Positions 1 through 5,639 of a DNA stretch of 5,639 nucleotides are shown here, in pieces; position 1 is the first letter of the stretch; the number at the start of each line of letters is the position of its first letter. The translations under genes were made by a program, and so were the position numbers. This DNA is from Candidatus Eiseniibacteriota bacterium (lineage in GTDB: Bacteria; Eisenbacteria; RBG-16-71-46; JAGVPR01). Location: NCBI GenBank assembly GCA_020052115.1, contig JAGVPR010000363.1, positions 1 to 5,639 of the forward strand, in the 5' to 3' direction. Below the pieces are notes generated by a model that was not told the origin of the DNA, searched no databases, and was given only the letters and a program-made list of their open reading frames with translations.

Positions 1-189
1 ACAGCCGGACCACAGCACAATTGGCGATTTTTTGCAGCGGCACGCGGCGGTGTTGAGCGAGGAATTTTTTGGCGCGCTGACCAAGGATTTGTTGCGGCGC
101 TTGCATCTGGGCGGCGGCGAGGCGGCCGGCGCGGCTCTCGATGTGACGAGAGACGCGAGCAGGCATGCCGCGAGGATCCGCGCCTTCAC
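1..189 (-). CDS. Start of a putative secreted protein, apparently interrupted
   Basis: A minus-strand frame opens at GTG 189 and stays open to the window edge (63 codons). The first residues, MKARILAACLLASLVTS, followed by RAAPA, make a classic Sec signal peptide: a basic start, a hydrophobic core at residues 5-15, and an A-P-A cleavage site near residues 20-22. A purine-rich AGGGGGGAA (207-199) lies about 10 nt upstream as a possible ribosome site. From about residue 23 the sequence loses sense as a secreted protein (Arg/Lys/Ser-rich), and the opposite strand encodes a recognisable transposase. The genuine gene therefore probably survives only from about 125 to 189. It lies beyond the operon terminator and is probably a separate unit. 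The mature product cannot be identified. Confidence 0.4.
   Translation of the reverse strand, partial: MKARILAACLLASLVTSRAAPAASPPPRCKRRNKSLVSAPKNSSLNTAACRCKKSPIVLWSGC
2..127 (+). pseudogene. Transposase fragment (DDE, IS1182/IS4-like), broken
   Basis: In the plus-strand frame from position 2, the translation begins QPDHSTIGDFLQRHAAVL and runs to LHLGGGEAAG. This matches the region just before the first catalytic Asp in IS1182/IS4-type DDE transposases: a PDHSTI-x-x-F-x-x-RH block, a helix around FFGALTKDLL, then a short link to the catalytic D-G-T. Past about position 127 the frame stays open but the family pattern degrades. ALDVTRDASRH only loosely recalls the usual LDGT...ASRH, with Val for Gly and several residues missing. 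No further catalytic residues follow. The 5' part lies outside the window, and no terminal inverted repeat was recognised on the right. Family assignment is from memory of the motif. Confidence 0.5.
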
Positions 190-341
190 GATCGCACATT
201 CCCCCCTGGGAGGCGGCGCCCTCCATGGACGTCACTCGGGCTTCAGTATGCCACAGCCCCCGGGGGATGCGATGCTCGCGTGCGAAGGATTCAGAAAAAC
301 GCGTCCGGGGCAGGCGCGCGGCGCAAATCGCCCGCGGCGGA
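128..341. other. Spacer between hydrogenase operon and left-end remnants
   Basis: Apart from the terminator (318-295) and the GTG start with its signal peptide (189 leftward), I see no gene here. There is a 10-bp perfect palindrome CCCCCGGGGG at 257-266. On the minus strand CATACT (250-245) could be a -10 element for the secreted gene, 56 nt before its GTG, but the -35 region at 16-18 bp spacing is poor. No inverted repeat bounding the transposase remnant was recognised. Confidence 0.4.
295..318 (-). terminator. Probable rho-independent terminator of the hydrogenase operon
   Basis: Read on the minus strand, CGCGCC pairs with GG-A-CGCG (one bulged A) around a 6-nt loop, and five T's follow directly (299-295). 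It begins 24 nt after the protease stop, where an operon terminator is expected. The stem is short (6 bp) but all G-C. This is a by-eye fold with no energy calculation. Confidence 0.5.
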
Positions 342-845
342 TCAGGCGCCGGTTTCGATTTTCGGCAGTGGGAGTTCGCCCGTCTCCACCCACCCGCGCA
401 CGAGCGCGGCCGCGCGCGGAACGGCAGCGGCGATCGCGGGGCTCAGCGCTTCCTGGATCGTCAGGAGGTCGAGTGCTTCGGCCACGAGGACGGCCAGCGT
501 CTCGGGCAGGAGCATGCCGATCGCGCGGCCCAGCGAGAGGGTGGTTTCGAGATCGGTTTGATGCGATCCGCCGAGCGTGCGCGCTTCGGACGATTTCGAG
601 ACGGGCCAGATGAGGAGCGTTCCCGGCGGGTGCGCGCCGGTCTGCACGACGTCCACGATCAGGACGCGATCGTATCCTGCGAACAGGTCGAGGAGATGGA
701 ATCCCGCGACGGAGGCGGTTTCGACGGTGACGTCCGGGCGGCCGGCCAGGGCGCCGCGACATGCCTGAGCGACGGCGGGGCCGAAGCCGTCATCGGAAAC
801 GATCTCGTTTCCGAGGCCGAGAACCAGCGTTCGGGTCCCCGCCAT
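342..845 (-). CDS. Hydrogenase maturation endopeptidase (HybD/HycI/HupD family, M52)
   Basis: 167 residues, normal for this family. The enzyme recognises nickel in the immature large subunit and removes the C-terminal peptide after the DPCxxCxxH motif. The diagnostic N-terminal GLGNEIVSDDGFG (10-22) is present. By analogy with HybD, the nickel-sensing residues are Glu14, Asp65 (in LIVDVVQTG) and His95 (in GGSHQTDLE). ATG 845 follows the mvhA stop after only 3 nt and has no clear Shine-Dalgarno, so translation probably depends on ribosomes finishing mvhA. Its position makes the large subunit the obvious substrate. It is the last gene of the operon; a hairpin and T-tract lie just beyond its stop. 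No other maturation (hyp) genes are in the window. Confidence 0.94.
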   Translation of the reverse strand: MAGTRTLVLGLGNEIVSDDGFGPAVAQACRGALAGRPDVTVETASVAGFHLLDLFAGYDRVLIVDVVQTGAHPPGTLLIWPVSKSSEARTLGGSHQTDLETTLSLGRAIGMLLPETLAVLVAEALDLLTIQEALSPAIAAAVPRAAALVRGWVETGELPLPKIETGA

Positions 846-848
846 CGC

Positions 849-2330
849 TCAGCAGAAGCGGCGGGTCGTTTCGCGCACCGAACCGTCCGCGGAGTGGATG
901 AGGATTTCGAGCGGCATCCTCCCGAGGGCCGCGTGCGTGGCGCACCCGAAGCAGGGATCGTAAGCGCGGAACGCCATCTCGATCATGTTGAGCGTGCCGT
1001 CCACCACCACGCTTCCCTTCTTGATGAGCCCCTCGGCCGCTTTCTTGATGGACATCGAGATGGCCGCGTTGTTGTTCGTGGTTCCGACGATCAGGTTCGC
1101 TTCCCGGATATATCCCCTTTCATCGGTCTTGTAGTGGTGCGTGAGTATCCCGCGCGGCGCCTCCACGATCCCCACGCCTTCGCCGACGATCCCGTCCGGC
1201 GGGTGATGGATCTTGTCGGACGTGATCTCGTCGTCCTGCGCCTGCTGATACGTCGCCTCGCAGGCGAAGAGCAGCTCGACTACACGGGCCCAGTGGATCG
1301 CGAGCGTGGCGTGCACCGGTTTCTTCCCGCTCCGGTCTCCCGTGATCGTCTCGAAGAGCCTCTCGTACTCCGCCTGCGCGAGCGGCGTCGCCATGCCGTC
1401 GCTGACGTTGAGACGGCTCATCGGCGTGGCGCGGTAAACCCCGGAGTCCGCGCCGTCAACGAGCCCCTTCCAGCCGACCTTCTTCAAGTAGGGGTACTTG
1501 AGATAGCTGTACGGCTGCACCGCCTCGGCGATGTGCTCGAGGTACTCCTTCGGCTGGTACTCGCAGAAGATCTTGCCGTCCGGATCCACGACGCGCACCG
1601 TGCCGTCGTAGAAGGTGACTTTCGCGTTCTTGTCCACGAGGCCGATCGAGTAGGTCCGGTGCGCGAACATGTCGCTCAGGATCAGATCCACGTACGCCTT
1701 GTTCTTCAGGACGACATCTTCGAGGATCTTGACCGTGAGCTTCCCGAACTCGACCATCTCCTTGCCGATCCGGATGAGCTCCTGCTGCTCCTCCTTCGTC
1801 ACGCGCTTCGACATCCCGCCCGGCAGCGCCGTCACCGGATGGAGCGCCTTTCCCCCGATGATCTGTACGACGCGCTGGCCGCGCGCGCGCTGCTTGATGA
1901 CCTCGGCGCCCAGCTCGAGTCCCACCTTCGCCACCACGCCGAGGATATTTCGCTCCGCCTTCGGCGCCTGAGGGCCGACGACGAAATCCGGACCTCCGAG
2001 CGCGAAGAAGTGCGTCGTATGGTCGCCCGCGTAGAAGCCGTTGTATAGAAGCTCGCGGAGTTTGAGCGCGGCGCGCGGCGGCGTCACGCCGTAAACGGCG
2101 TCGGCGGCCTTGACCGAGGCCATGTGGTGCGCTTCCGGACAGACGCCGCAGATGCGCGTGGTGATCCGCGGCATCTCCTCGACCGGGCGGTTGCGACAGA
2201 AGACCTCGAAGCCTCGCAGCTCCGGGATCTGGAAGTAGGCGTTCGCGAGGTTCCCGTCGTCGTCCACGAACAGGTGGATCTTGCCGTGTCCTTCCAGGCG
2301 CGTGATCGGATCAATGGTGATGGACTTCAT
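849..2330 (-). CDS. mvhA: [NiFe]-hydrogenase large (alpha) subunit, group 3c
   Basis: 493 residues. Catalytic subunit that carries the NiFe(CN)2CO centre and splits or forms H2 in the cytoplasm. The N-terminal RLEGHG (11-16) and the L1 motif RICGVCPEAHH (59-69) give nickel ligands Cys61 and Cys64. The C-terminal L2 motif DPCFGCATH (458-466) gives Cys460 and Cys463. The 27 residues after His466 are expected to be cleaved off after nickel insertion, which fits the protease gene 3 nt downstream. The chain ends in Cys (RRFC), within the part expected to be removed. ATG 2330 overlaps the small-subunit stop (ATGA), with an AGG core site (2340-2338) 7 nt upstream. The neighbouring MvhD-type gene places the enzyme in group 3c rather than the 3b or 3d NAD(P)-linked classes. 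All metal ligands are intact, so it should be functional. Confidence 0.97.
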   Translation of the reverse strand: MKSITIDPITRLEGHGKIHLFVDDDGNLANAYFQIPELRGFEVFCRNRPVEEMPRITTRICGVCPEAHHMASVKAADAVYGVTPPRAALKLRELLYNGFYAGDHTTHFFALGGPDFVVGPQAPKAERNILGVVAKVGLELGAEVIKQRARGQRVVQIIGGKALHPVTALPGGMSKRVTKEEQQELIRIGKEMVEFGKLTVKILEDVVLKNKAYVDLILSDMFAHRTYSIGLVDKNAKVTFYDGTVRVVDPDGKIFCEYQPKEYLEHIAEAVQPYSYLKYPYLKKVGWKGLVDGADSGVYRATPMSRLNVSDGMATPLAQAEYERLFETITGDRSGKKPVHATLAIHWARVVELLFACEATYQQAQDDEITSDKIHHPPDGIVGEGVGIVEAPRGILTHHYKTDERGYIREANLIVGTTNNNAAISMSIKKAAEGLIKKGSVVVDGTLNMIEMAFRAYDPCFGCATHAALGRMPLEILIHSADGSVRETTRRFC

Positions 2331-3304
2331 GCGCGCACCTGCTTTCGCCGAAGGGTGGAATGCGGCAGGCTGAACCGGTAGAAGGTCCCCATCATGTCCG
2401 GGATCCCCGCGATGATCGCATCAATCTCGGACGGATCGTCGGCGTCGAGGACGCCCGCGATGGCCGAGGCCATCTTCGCGCCCTGGTCGCGCACGTTCGC
2501 CGGCGGGCCGTAACACCCGCGGCAAGGGACGCCCGCATTCACGCACTTCGCGCCGCAGCCGCCGCGCGTCGCCGGCCCCATGCAGAGGATCCCCTGCTCG
2601 AGCAGGCAGATCTCAGGGTCCGGGATGATCTCGTGCGGCCGCACGAACTTCTTGATCGTCTTCACGTCTTTCTTGCGGGGGCATTCGTCGCAGCAGGCGC
2701 GCTCGTCGGCGCCGAGGACGGTGCCCTTGGGCGGAAGCGGCTTGCCGTTCTTGAGGATGTCAATGACCGCGTCCACGACGAGCTTGATCTGGTCAGGTTG
2801 CGGCGGGCAGCCCGGCATGATGTAGTCCACGTCGACGACCTGCGACAGATTGCGCACGGTGTTCCAGAAGTGCGGGATACTCAGCACTCCCTCGGGAACC
2901 GCGTATTCCGTCTGCGGCCGGATCTTCTCCGGATTCACGGTCGAGGGCGAGTCCTCGTACACGTAGCGCAGGATCTCCTCGGCGGTCGTGAAGTTGGCGA
3001 GGCCGGGGATGCAGCCGTCGGCTGCGCACGAGCCGAAGGCGCAGAGGACGACGGACTTCTGCCGCAGCAGTTTCGCCAGCTCGTAGTTCTCCGAGTTGCG
3101 GATCGCCCCGTTGAAAAGCGTCAGCGTGATCTCGCCGTCTTTCATCGCGCGCACGTCGTCGTACTTGAAGTCGGTGGCGCACGGCCAGAAGACGATGTCA
3201 AAGAAATCGGCGATCTCGAGGACCTTGAGCTCCGTGTCGAGGACGGCGATCTCGCATCCTCCGCACGAGGAGGCCCAGTAGAGCGCGAGCTTCGGCTTGG
3301 CCAT
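2327..3304 (-). CDS. mvhG: [NiFe]-hydrogenase small (gamma) subunit, group 3c
   Basis: 325 residues. This is the Fe-S subunit that takes electrons from the NiFe site. It starts directly with the domain, with no Tat signal, so the enzyme is cytoplasmic. Proximal cluster ligands are Cys14 and Cys17 (SSCGGCE), Cys93 (GSC) and Cys166 (GCPP). The medial and distal clusters are carried by the cysteine-rich C-terminus: CCDECPRKK (204-212), CLLEQGILCMGP (233-244), GGCGAKC (249-254) and PCRGCYGP (260-267). That arrangement is typical of group 3 enzymes. ATG 3304 is preferred over in-frame GTG 3310, because the AGAGG site (3314-3310) lies 5 nt before the ATG and overlaps the GTG. The gap to mvhD is 13 nt, and the stop overlaps mvhA as ATGA. 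One oddity is Cys98 in GSCAADGCIPG, where related small subunits usually have Gly. Confidence 0.96.
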   Translation of the reverse strand: MAKPKLALYWASSCGGCEIAVLDTELKVLEIADFFDIVFWPCATDFKYDDVRAMKDGEITLTLFNGAIRNSENYELAKLLRQKSVVLCAFGSCAADGCIPGLANFTTAEEILRYVYEDSPSTVNPEKIRPQTEYAVPEGVLSIPHFWNTVRNLSQVVDVDYIMPGCPPQPDQIKLVVDAVIDILKNGKPLPPKGTVLGADERACCDECPRKKDVKTIKKFVRPHEIIPDPEICLLEQGILCMGPATRGGCGAKCVNAGVPCRGCYGPPANVRDQGAKMASAIAGVLDADDPSEIDAIIAGIPDMMGTFYRFSLPHSTLRRKQVRA

Positions 3305-3317
3305 CGTCACCTCTATG

Positions 3318-3770
3318 TCAGTTGTGCTCGAGCTGAGCGTCGGCGGCCGCCCGGTCGAACGTCCAGTCCTCGAGCTTCAGCGGTCCCAGAACCCGGATCT
3401 GCTCGGTGAACTCAGTGACCACTTCGGAGAAACGCGACGCTTCGGATGCGGAGACCCACTCCAGGCGAACCCGCTGGGGCTCGATTCCCATCCCCTCGAC
3501 GAGCCGCTTCGTGATCGGAAGCCGCTTTCGGCACTTGTAGTTTCCCTCGGCGTAGTGGCAGTCGCCGGGGTGGCAGCCGAGGACGAGCACGCCGTCGGCG
3601 CCATGCGCGAGCGCTTCCAGGATGAAGTTCGGATCCACCCGCCCGGAACACATGACGCGGATGACACGCATGTTCGGCGGGTACTTCATCCGCGCCGTCC
3701 CGGCCAGATCCGCCCCCGTGTAGCTGCACCAGTTGCAGAGGAAGCCCACGAGTCTCGGTTCGAAGCTCAT
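3318..3770 (-). CDS. mvhD: Hydrogenase iron-sulfur (delta) subunit, MvhD/FlpD family
   Basis: 150 residues, close to the usual length of stand-alone MvhD. In Mvh complexes this small 2Fe-2S protein carries electrons between the hydrogenase small subunit and HdrA. The family signatures are all present: CNWCSY (Cys12, Cys15), the RMKYPPNMRVIRVMCSGR block (Cys41), DGVLVLGCHPGDCHY (Cys66, Cys71), GNYKC (Cys80), and the VSASEASRFSEVV to LGP tail. ATG 3770 overlaps the stop of the HdrA-like gene as ATGA, and a modest AAGGG site (3783-3779) lies 8 nt upstream. In many bacteria MvhD is fused to the HdrA C-terminus; here it is a separate gene in the same order. No membrane segment or signal peptide is seen. 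Confidence 0.95.
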   Translation of the reverse strand: MSFEPRLVGFLCNWCSYTGADLAGTARMKYPPNMRVIRVMCSGRVDPNFILEALAHGADGVLVLGCHPGDCHYAEGNYKCRKRLPITKRLVEGMGIEPQRVRLEWVSASEASRFSEVVTEFTEQIRVLGPLKLEDWTFDRAAADAQLEHN

Positions 3771-5524
3771 GAGAGGATCCCTTCGATCTCCGCATAGATC
3801 TGTTGGTCGGTGAAGTGCAGGCCCTTGATGGCGCCGCTCGGGCAGCCCGCCGCGCAGGTGCCGCAGGCCTTGCACAGAGCCGCGTTCACGAGCGAGAGCG
3901 TCTTCTCGATGTCGAACGAGATGGCGCCGTACGGGCAGAGTTCGTTGCAGAGGCGGCAGCCGCTGCACAGCGCTTCGTCCACAACGGCGCACGCGGCGTC
4001 CATTTCGACCTCGCCCCGGATCATGAGCGACATCGCTTGCGCCGCCGCTGCGCCTCCCTGGGCCACCGCATCCGGGATGTCCTTCGGTCCCTGGCAGGCG
4101 CCGGCGAGGAAGATCCCGTCGGTCGTTGTCGAGACCGGCCCAAGCTTCGGATGGCGCTCGATGAACCAGCCGTCGGCTCCGACCGAGACGCCGAACTTGC
4201 GTCCGGTCTCCTTCGCGTCCTGCTGCGCCTCGAGCGCCGTACAGAGGATCACCATGTCCACCGGGATCTCGCGGAAGCGGCCGGCGAGCGTGTCCTCGCA
4301 CCGCACGAGAAGCGGTCCCTCGTCGCGGCGCGACTGCGGCGCGGGCACCACCTCTGCGCCCTTGCCGCGGATCAAGTTGACGCCTTCGGTCAGGATCCGC
4401 TGGAAGAACTCCTCGTAGCCCTTGCCGAAGGAGCGCAGGTCTATGTAGAGCTGGTACACTTCCGCGGTCGTCTTCTCCTTGACCAGGTGCGCGAACTTGA
4501 GAGCGTACATGCAGCAGACGCGGCTACAGTACGGGTGGTGCTTCTCGTCGCGGCTGCCGATGCAGTGGAGGATGGCGATGGAACGAGGCTCCTGCCCTCC
4601 CTCCATGAGGATCTTGCCGTCCGTTGAGCCCGCGGCGCTGTTCATCCGCTCGAACTCCATGGACGTGATGACGTTCGGAAGCTTGCCGTAGCCGTACTGC
4701 TTGAGCGGTGTCGGGTCGAGATCCTGGAAGCCGGTTGCCAGGATGACGGCCCCCACCTCGATCTCCTCGCGCCGCTCCTCGTCTTCGTGGTCAATGCACT
4801 CCATCGGGCAGACCTGCGCGCAGACCTTGCAGCCGCCCGTCCGGAAGTGCACGCAGTACTCGGGATCAATGCGTGGCGCGTTCGGGACCGCCTGGCGGAA
4901 CGGGACGGAGATGGCGGCGTTCGGACCCAGCGTGATCTCGCGATGGACGATCTCGCGGCCGGAGCACTCCTCCATGCGGATGTGGCCGGTCGGGCAGACC
5001 GCAGCGCAGGCGCCGCAGAGGATGCACGCCTCGGAGTCCACTTCGAACGGCGTGGTGACGGTGCGCGAGGTGCCGCGGGCCGCGAAGCCGATCGCCTGCG
5101 CACCGACGACCTCGTCGCATACGCGCACGCAGAGGCCGCAGAGGATGCACGTGTCCTCCCCCCAGCCCCAGCGCGGGTTCTCGATGCCGAGCTTCTTGCC
5201 GAGGTCCACCAGCACCGGCGCCGGGGCGCAGCGGCTCGCGAGCATCTCGAAATTCATGCGCCGCGTCGCGAGCACGCGCGGGGTGTGCGTGCGGACCCCG
5301 AGCCCTGCTTCGGCGGGAAAGTTGCAGGACGTCACCATGCGAACGCGGCCCCGCTTGTCCGTGATCTCGACCATGCAGAGGCGGCAGGCGGCATAGGGGT
5401 TGATGTACCTGTACCAACAGAGCGTCGGGATGTCTATCGCCAGCGTCTGGGCGGCCTGGAGAATGTACGATTCCTCCTCGACCTCGATGGGCTTGCCGTC
5501 GATGCGGATCGTCACCATTCCCAT
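3767..5524 (-). CDS. hdrA: HdrA-like iron-sulfur electron-transfer subunit with NuoG/HoxU-type N-terminus
   Basis: 585-residue cytoplasmic electron carrier, probably linking the hydrogenase to its acceptor. Residues 1-75 are a NuoG/HoxU-like 2Fe-2S domain with Cys36, 47, 50 and 67. Residues 126-136 (C-x2-C-x2-C-x3-C) and 167-177 bind two 4Fe-4S clusters. From about residue 166 the sequence follows HdrA: the AISVPFRQAVP stretch, Cys224/232/235/239, the GAVILATGF motif (258-266), CIGSRDE with YCSRVCCMY (Cys321, 333, 337, 338), the DLRSFGKGYEEF block and GIFLAGACQGPKDIPDAV. Two C-terminal 4Fe-4S motifs follow (Cys520-530 and 551-561). HdrA's own N-terminal domain and its glycine-rich FAD-binding start are missing, so flavin binding is uncertain. 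The start chosen is ATG 5524, four nt after GGAGG; ATG 5518 (10 nt away) is nearly as good. An upstream in-frame start at 5578 would overlap the preceding gene and is disfavoured. The gene ends in an ATGA overlap with mvhD. The symbol rests on the C-terminal two-thirds only. Confidence 0.9.
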   Translation of the reverse strand: MGMVTIRIDGKPIEVEEESYILQAAQTLAIDIPTLCWYRYINPYAACRLCMVEITDKRGRVRMVTSCNFPAEAGLGVRTHTPRVLATRRMNFEMLASRCAPAPVLVDLGKKLGIENPRWGWGEDTCILCGLCVRVCDEVVGAQAIGFAARGTSRTVTTPFEVDSEACILCGACAAVCPTGHIRMEECSGREIVHREITLGPNAAISVPFRQAVPNAPRIDPEYCVHFRTGGCKVCAQVCPMECIDHEDEERREEIEVGAVILATGFQDLDPTPLKQYGYGKLPNVITSMEFERMNSAAGSTDGKILMEGGQEPRSIAILHCIGSRDEKHHPYCSRVCCMYALKFAHLVKEKTTAEVYQLYIDLRSFGKGYEEFFQRILTEGVNLIRGKGAEVVPAPQSRRDEGPLLVRCEDTLAGRFREIPVDMVILCTALEAQQDAKETGRKFGVSVGADGWFIERHPKLGPVSTTTDGIFLAGACQGPKDIPDAVAQGGAAAAQAMSLMIRGEVEMDAACAVVDEALCSGCRLCNELCPYGAISFDIEKTLSLVNAALCKACGTCAAGCPSGAIKGLHFTDQQIYAEIEGILS

Positions 5525-5535
5525 CGTCCCTCCTA
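5525..5535 (-). promoter_or_regulatory. Shine-Dalgarno overlapping the upstream stop codon
   Basis: On the minus strand TAGGAGG (5535-5529) precedes ATG 5524 by 4 nt and ATG 5518 by 10 nt. Its first three bases are the TAG stop of the upstream gene, so a ribosome ending there sits directly on the start site of the HdrA-like gene. This supports coupling and favours the 5524/5518 start pair over an upstream one. Confidence 0.75.
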
Positions 5536-5639
5536 GGACGCGACCAATTCGCGCTGCCGCTCCGCCATCGGCTTCCACAGGCGGCGCGCCTCCGCCTGAA
5601 CCCGCTCGGCCTCATCGCGGCGGACTCGGGCGATCGAGT
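5533..5639 (-). CDS. C-terminal 34 residues of an unidentified upstream operon gene (partial)
   Basis: An open frame enters from the right edge (first full codon at 5637) and ends at TAG 5535-5533. The 34 visible residues are highly charged, rich in Arg, Glu and Ala, and end in WKPMAERQRELVAS; they read as one long amphipathic helix with no cysteines. The stop lies inside the TAGGAGG Shine-Dalgarno of the next gene, so the two are almost certainly co-transcribed and coupled. Family context would allow an HdrB/HdrC-like subunit or a NuoF/NuoE (HoxF)-like NAD-linked subunit, but this tail shows no diagnostic motif and I do not assign it. The gene's existence is supported by frame and context; its identity is open. 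Confidence 0.6.
   Translation of the reverse strand, partial: SIARVRRDEAERVQAEARRLWKPMAERQRELVAS

Noticed and set aside
160..189. Lipobox-like LAAC at residues 6-9 of the putative secreted protein
   Set aside because: The Cys lies inside the hydrophobic core only nine residues from the start, too early for a lipoprotein signal. A normal A-P-A cleavage site follows further on.
1..226. Alternative minus-strand frame from ATG 226, also open to the window edge
   Set aside because: Its product has no hydrophobic core or known motif and overlaps the more convincing signal-peptide frame and the transposase antisense.
257..266. CCCCCGGGGG palindrome as an operator
   Set aside because: Perfect G/C palindromes of this length are expected in GC-rich DNA; it does not extend and is not repeated nearby.
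245..274. CATACT as a -10 promoter element for the secreted gene
   Set aside because: No acceptable -35 hexamer is found at 16-18 bp spacing, and a six-base match is weak evidence alone.
165..2048. Very long plus-strand open frame (627 codons) opposite the large subunit and protease
   Set aside because: Its translation is low-complexity Arg/Ala/Glu/Asp/His sequence with no family motif, as expected from the antisense of GC-rich coding DNA. The opposite strand has complete hydrogenase and protease signatures.
2360..3409. Plus-strand open frame of 349 codons opposite the small subunit
   Set aside because: Antisense shadow rich in Arg, Val and Asp, with no ribosome site or recognisable domain. 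The minus strand encodes an unambiguous MvhG.
3803..5536. Several plus-strand open frames opposite the HdrA-like gene
   Set aside because: They overlap one another and show only compositional bias. The minus-strand frame carries seven ordered Fe-S ligand groups.
5525..5578. An 18-residue longer start for the HdrA-like protein at 5578
   Set aside because: It would overlap the upstream gene by 46 nt in another frame, and the added residues resemble no family. The strong TAGGAGG site points to 5524 or 5518.

Overview
The window is GC-rich bacterial DNA (about 60-65% G+C by eye). Most of it is one minus-strand operon, read right to left, for a group 3c (Mvh-type, F420-non-reducing) cytoplasmic [NiFe]-hydrogenase. 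Shine-Dalgarno sites, a probable Sec signal peptide and a transposase remnant indicate a bacterium rather than a methanogenic archaeon. The sequence alone does not support a phylum.

Layout in transcription order: (1) 5639-5533, the last 34 codons of an unidentified upstream gene; (2) 5524-3767, an unusual HdrA-like iron-sulfur protein whose N-terminus is a NuoG/HoxU-type module; (3) 3770-3318, the MvhD-type delta subunit; (4) 3304-2327, the hydrogenase small subunit with three Fe-S clusters; (5) 2330-849, the hydrogenase large subunit with the NiFe site; (6) 845-342, the endopeptidase that matures the large subunit; (7) a probable intrinsic terminator at 318-295. Two junctions are ATGA overlaps and the others are 3-13 nt, so this is one co-transcribed, translationally coupled unit.

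By homology, H2 is split at the NiFe site of MvhA. Electrons pass through the MvhG clusters to the MvhD 2Fe-2S centre, then into the C-terminal ferredoxin domain of the HdrA-like protein. In methanogens HdrA carries a bifurcating FAD and passes electrons to HdrBC and ferredoxin. Here the HdrA N-terminal domain and the glycine-rich half of its FAD fold are absent. In their place are a 2Fe-2S domain and one 4Fe-4S domain like those that sit next to NuoF/HoxF in NADH-linked enzymes. The acceptor may therefore be NAD(P)H-linked rather than HdrBC; the truncated upstream gene probably holds the answer.

The left end (1-341) is different. After the terminator, a minus-strand frame starts at GTG 189 with a convincing signal peptide. 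About 60 nt in, it meets a plus-strand transposase fragment that enters from the window edge. Both genes appear to be cut at about position 120-130, which suggests a rearrangement scar or an assembly junction at a mobile element.
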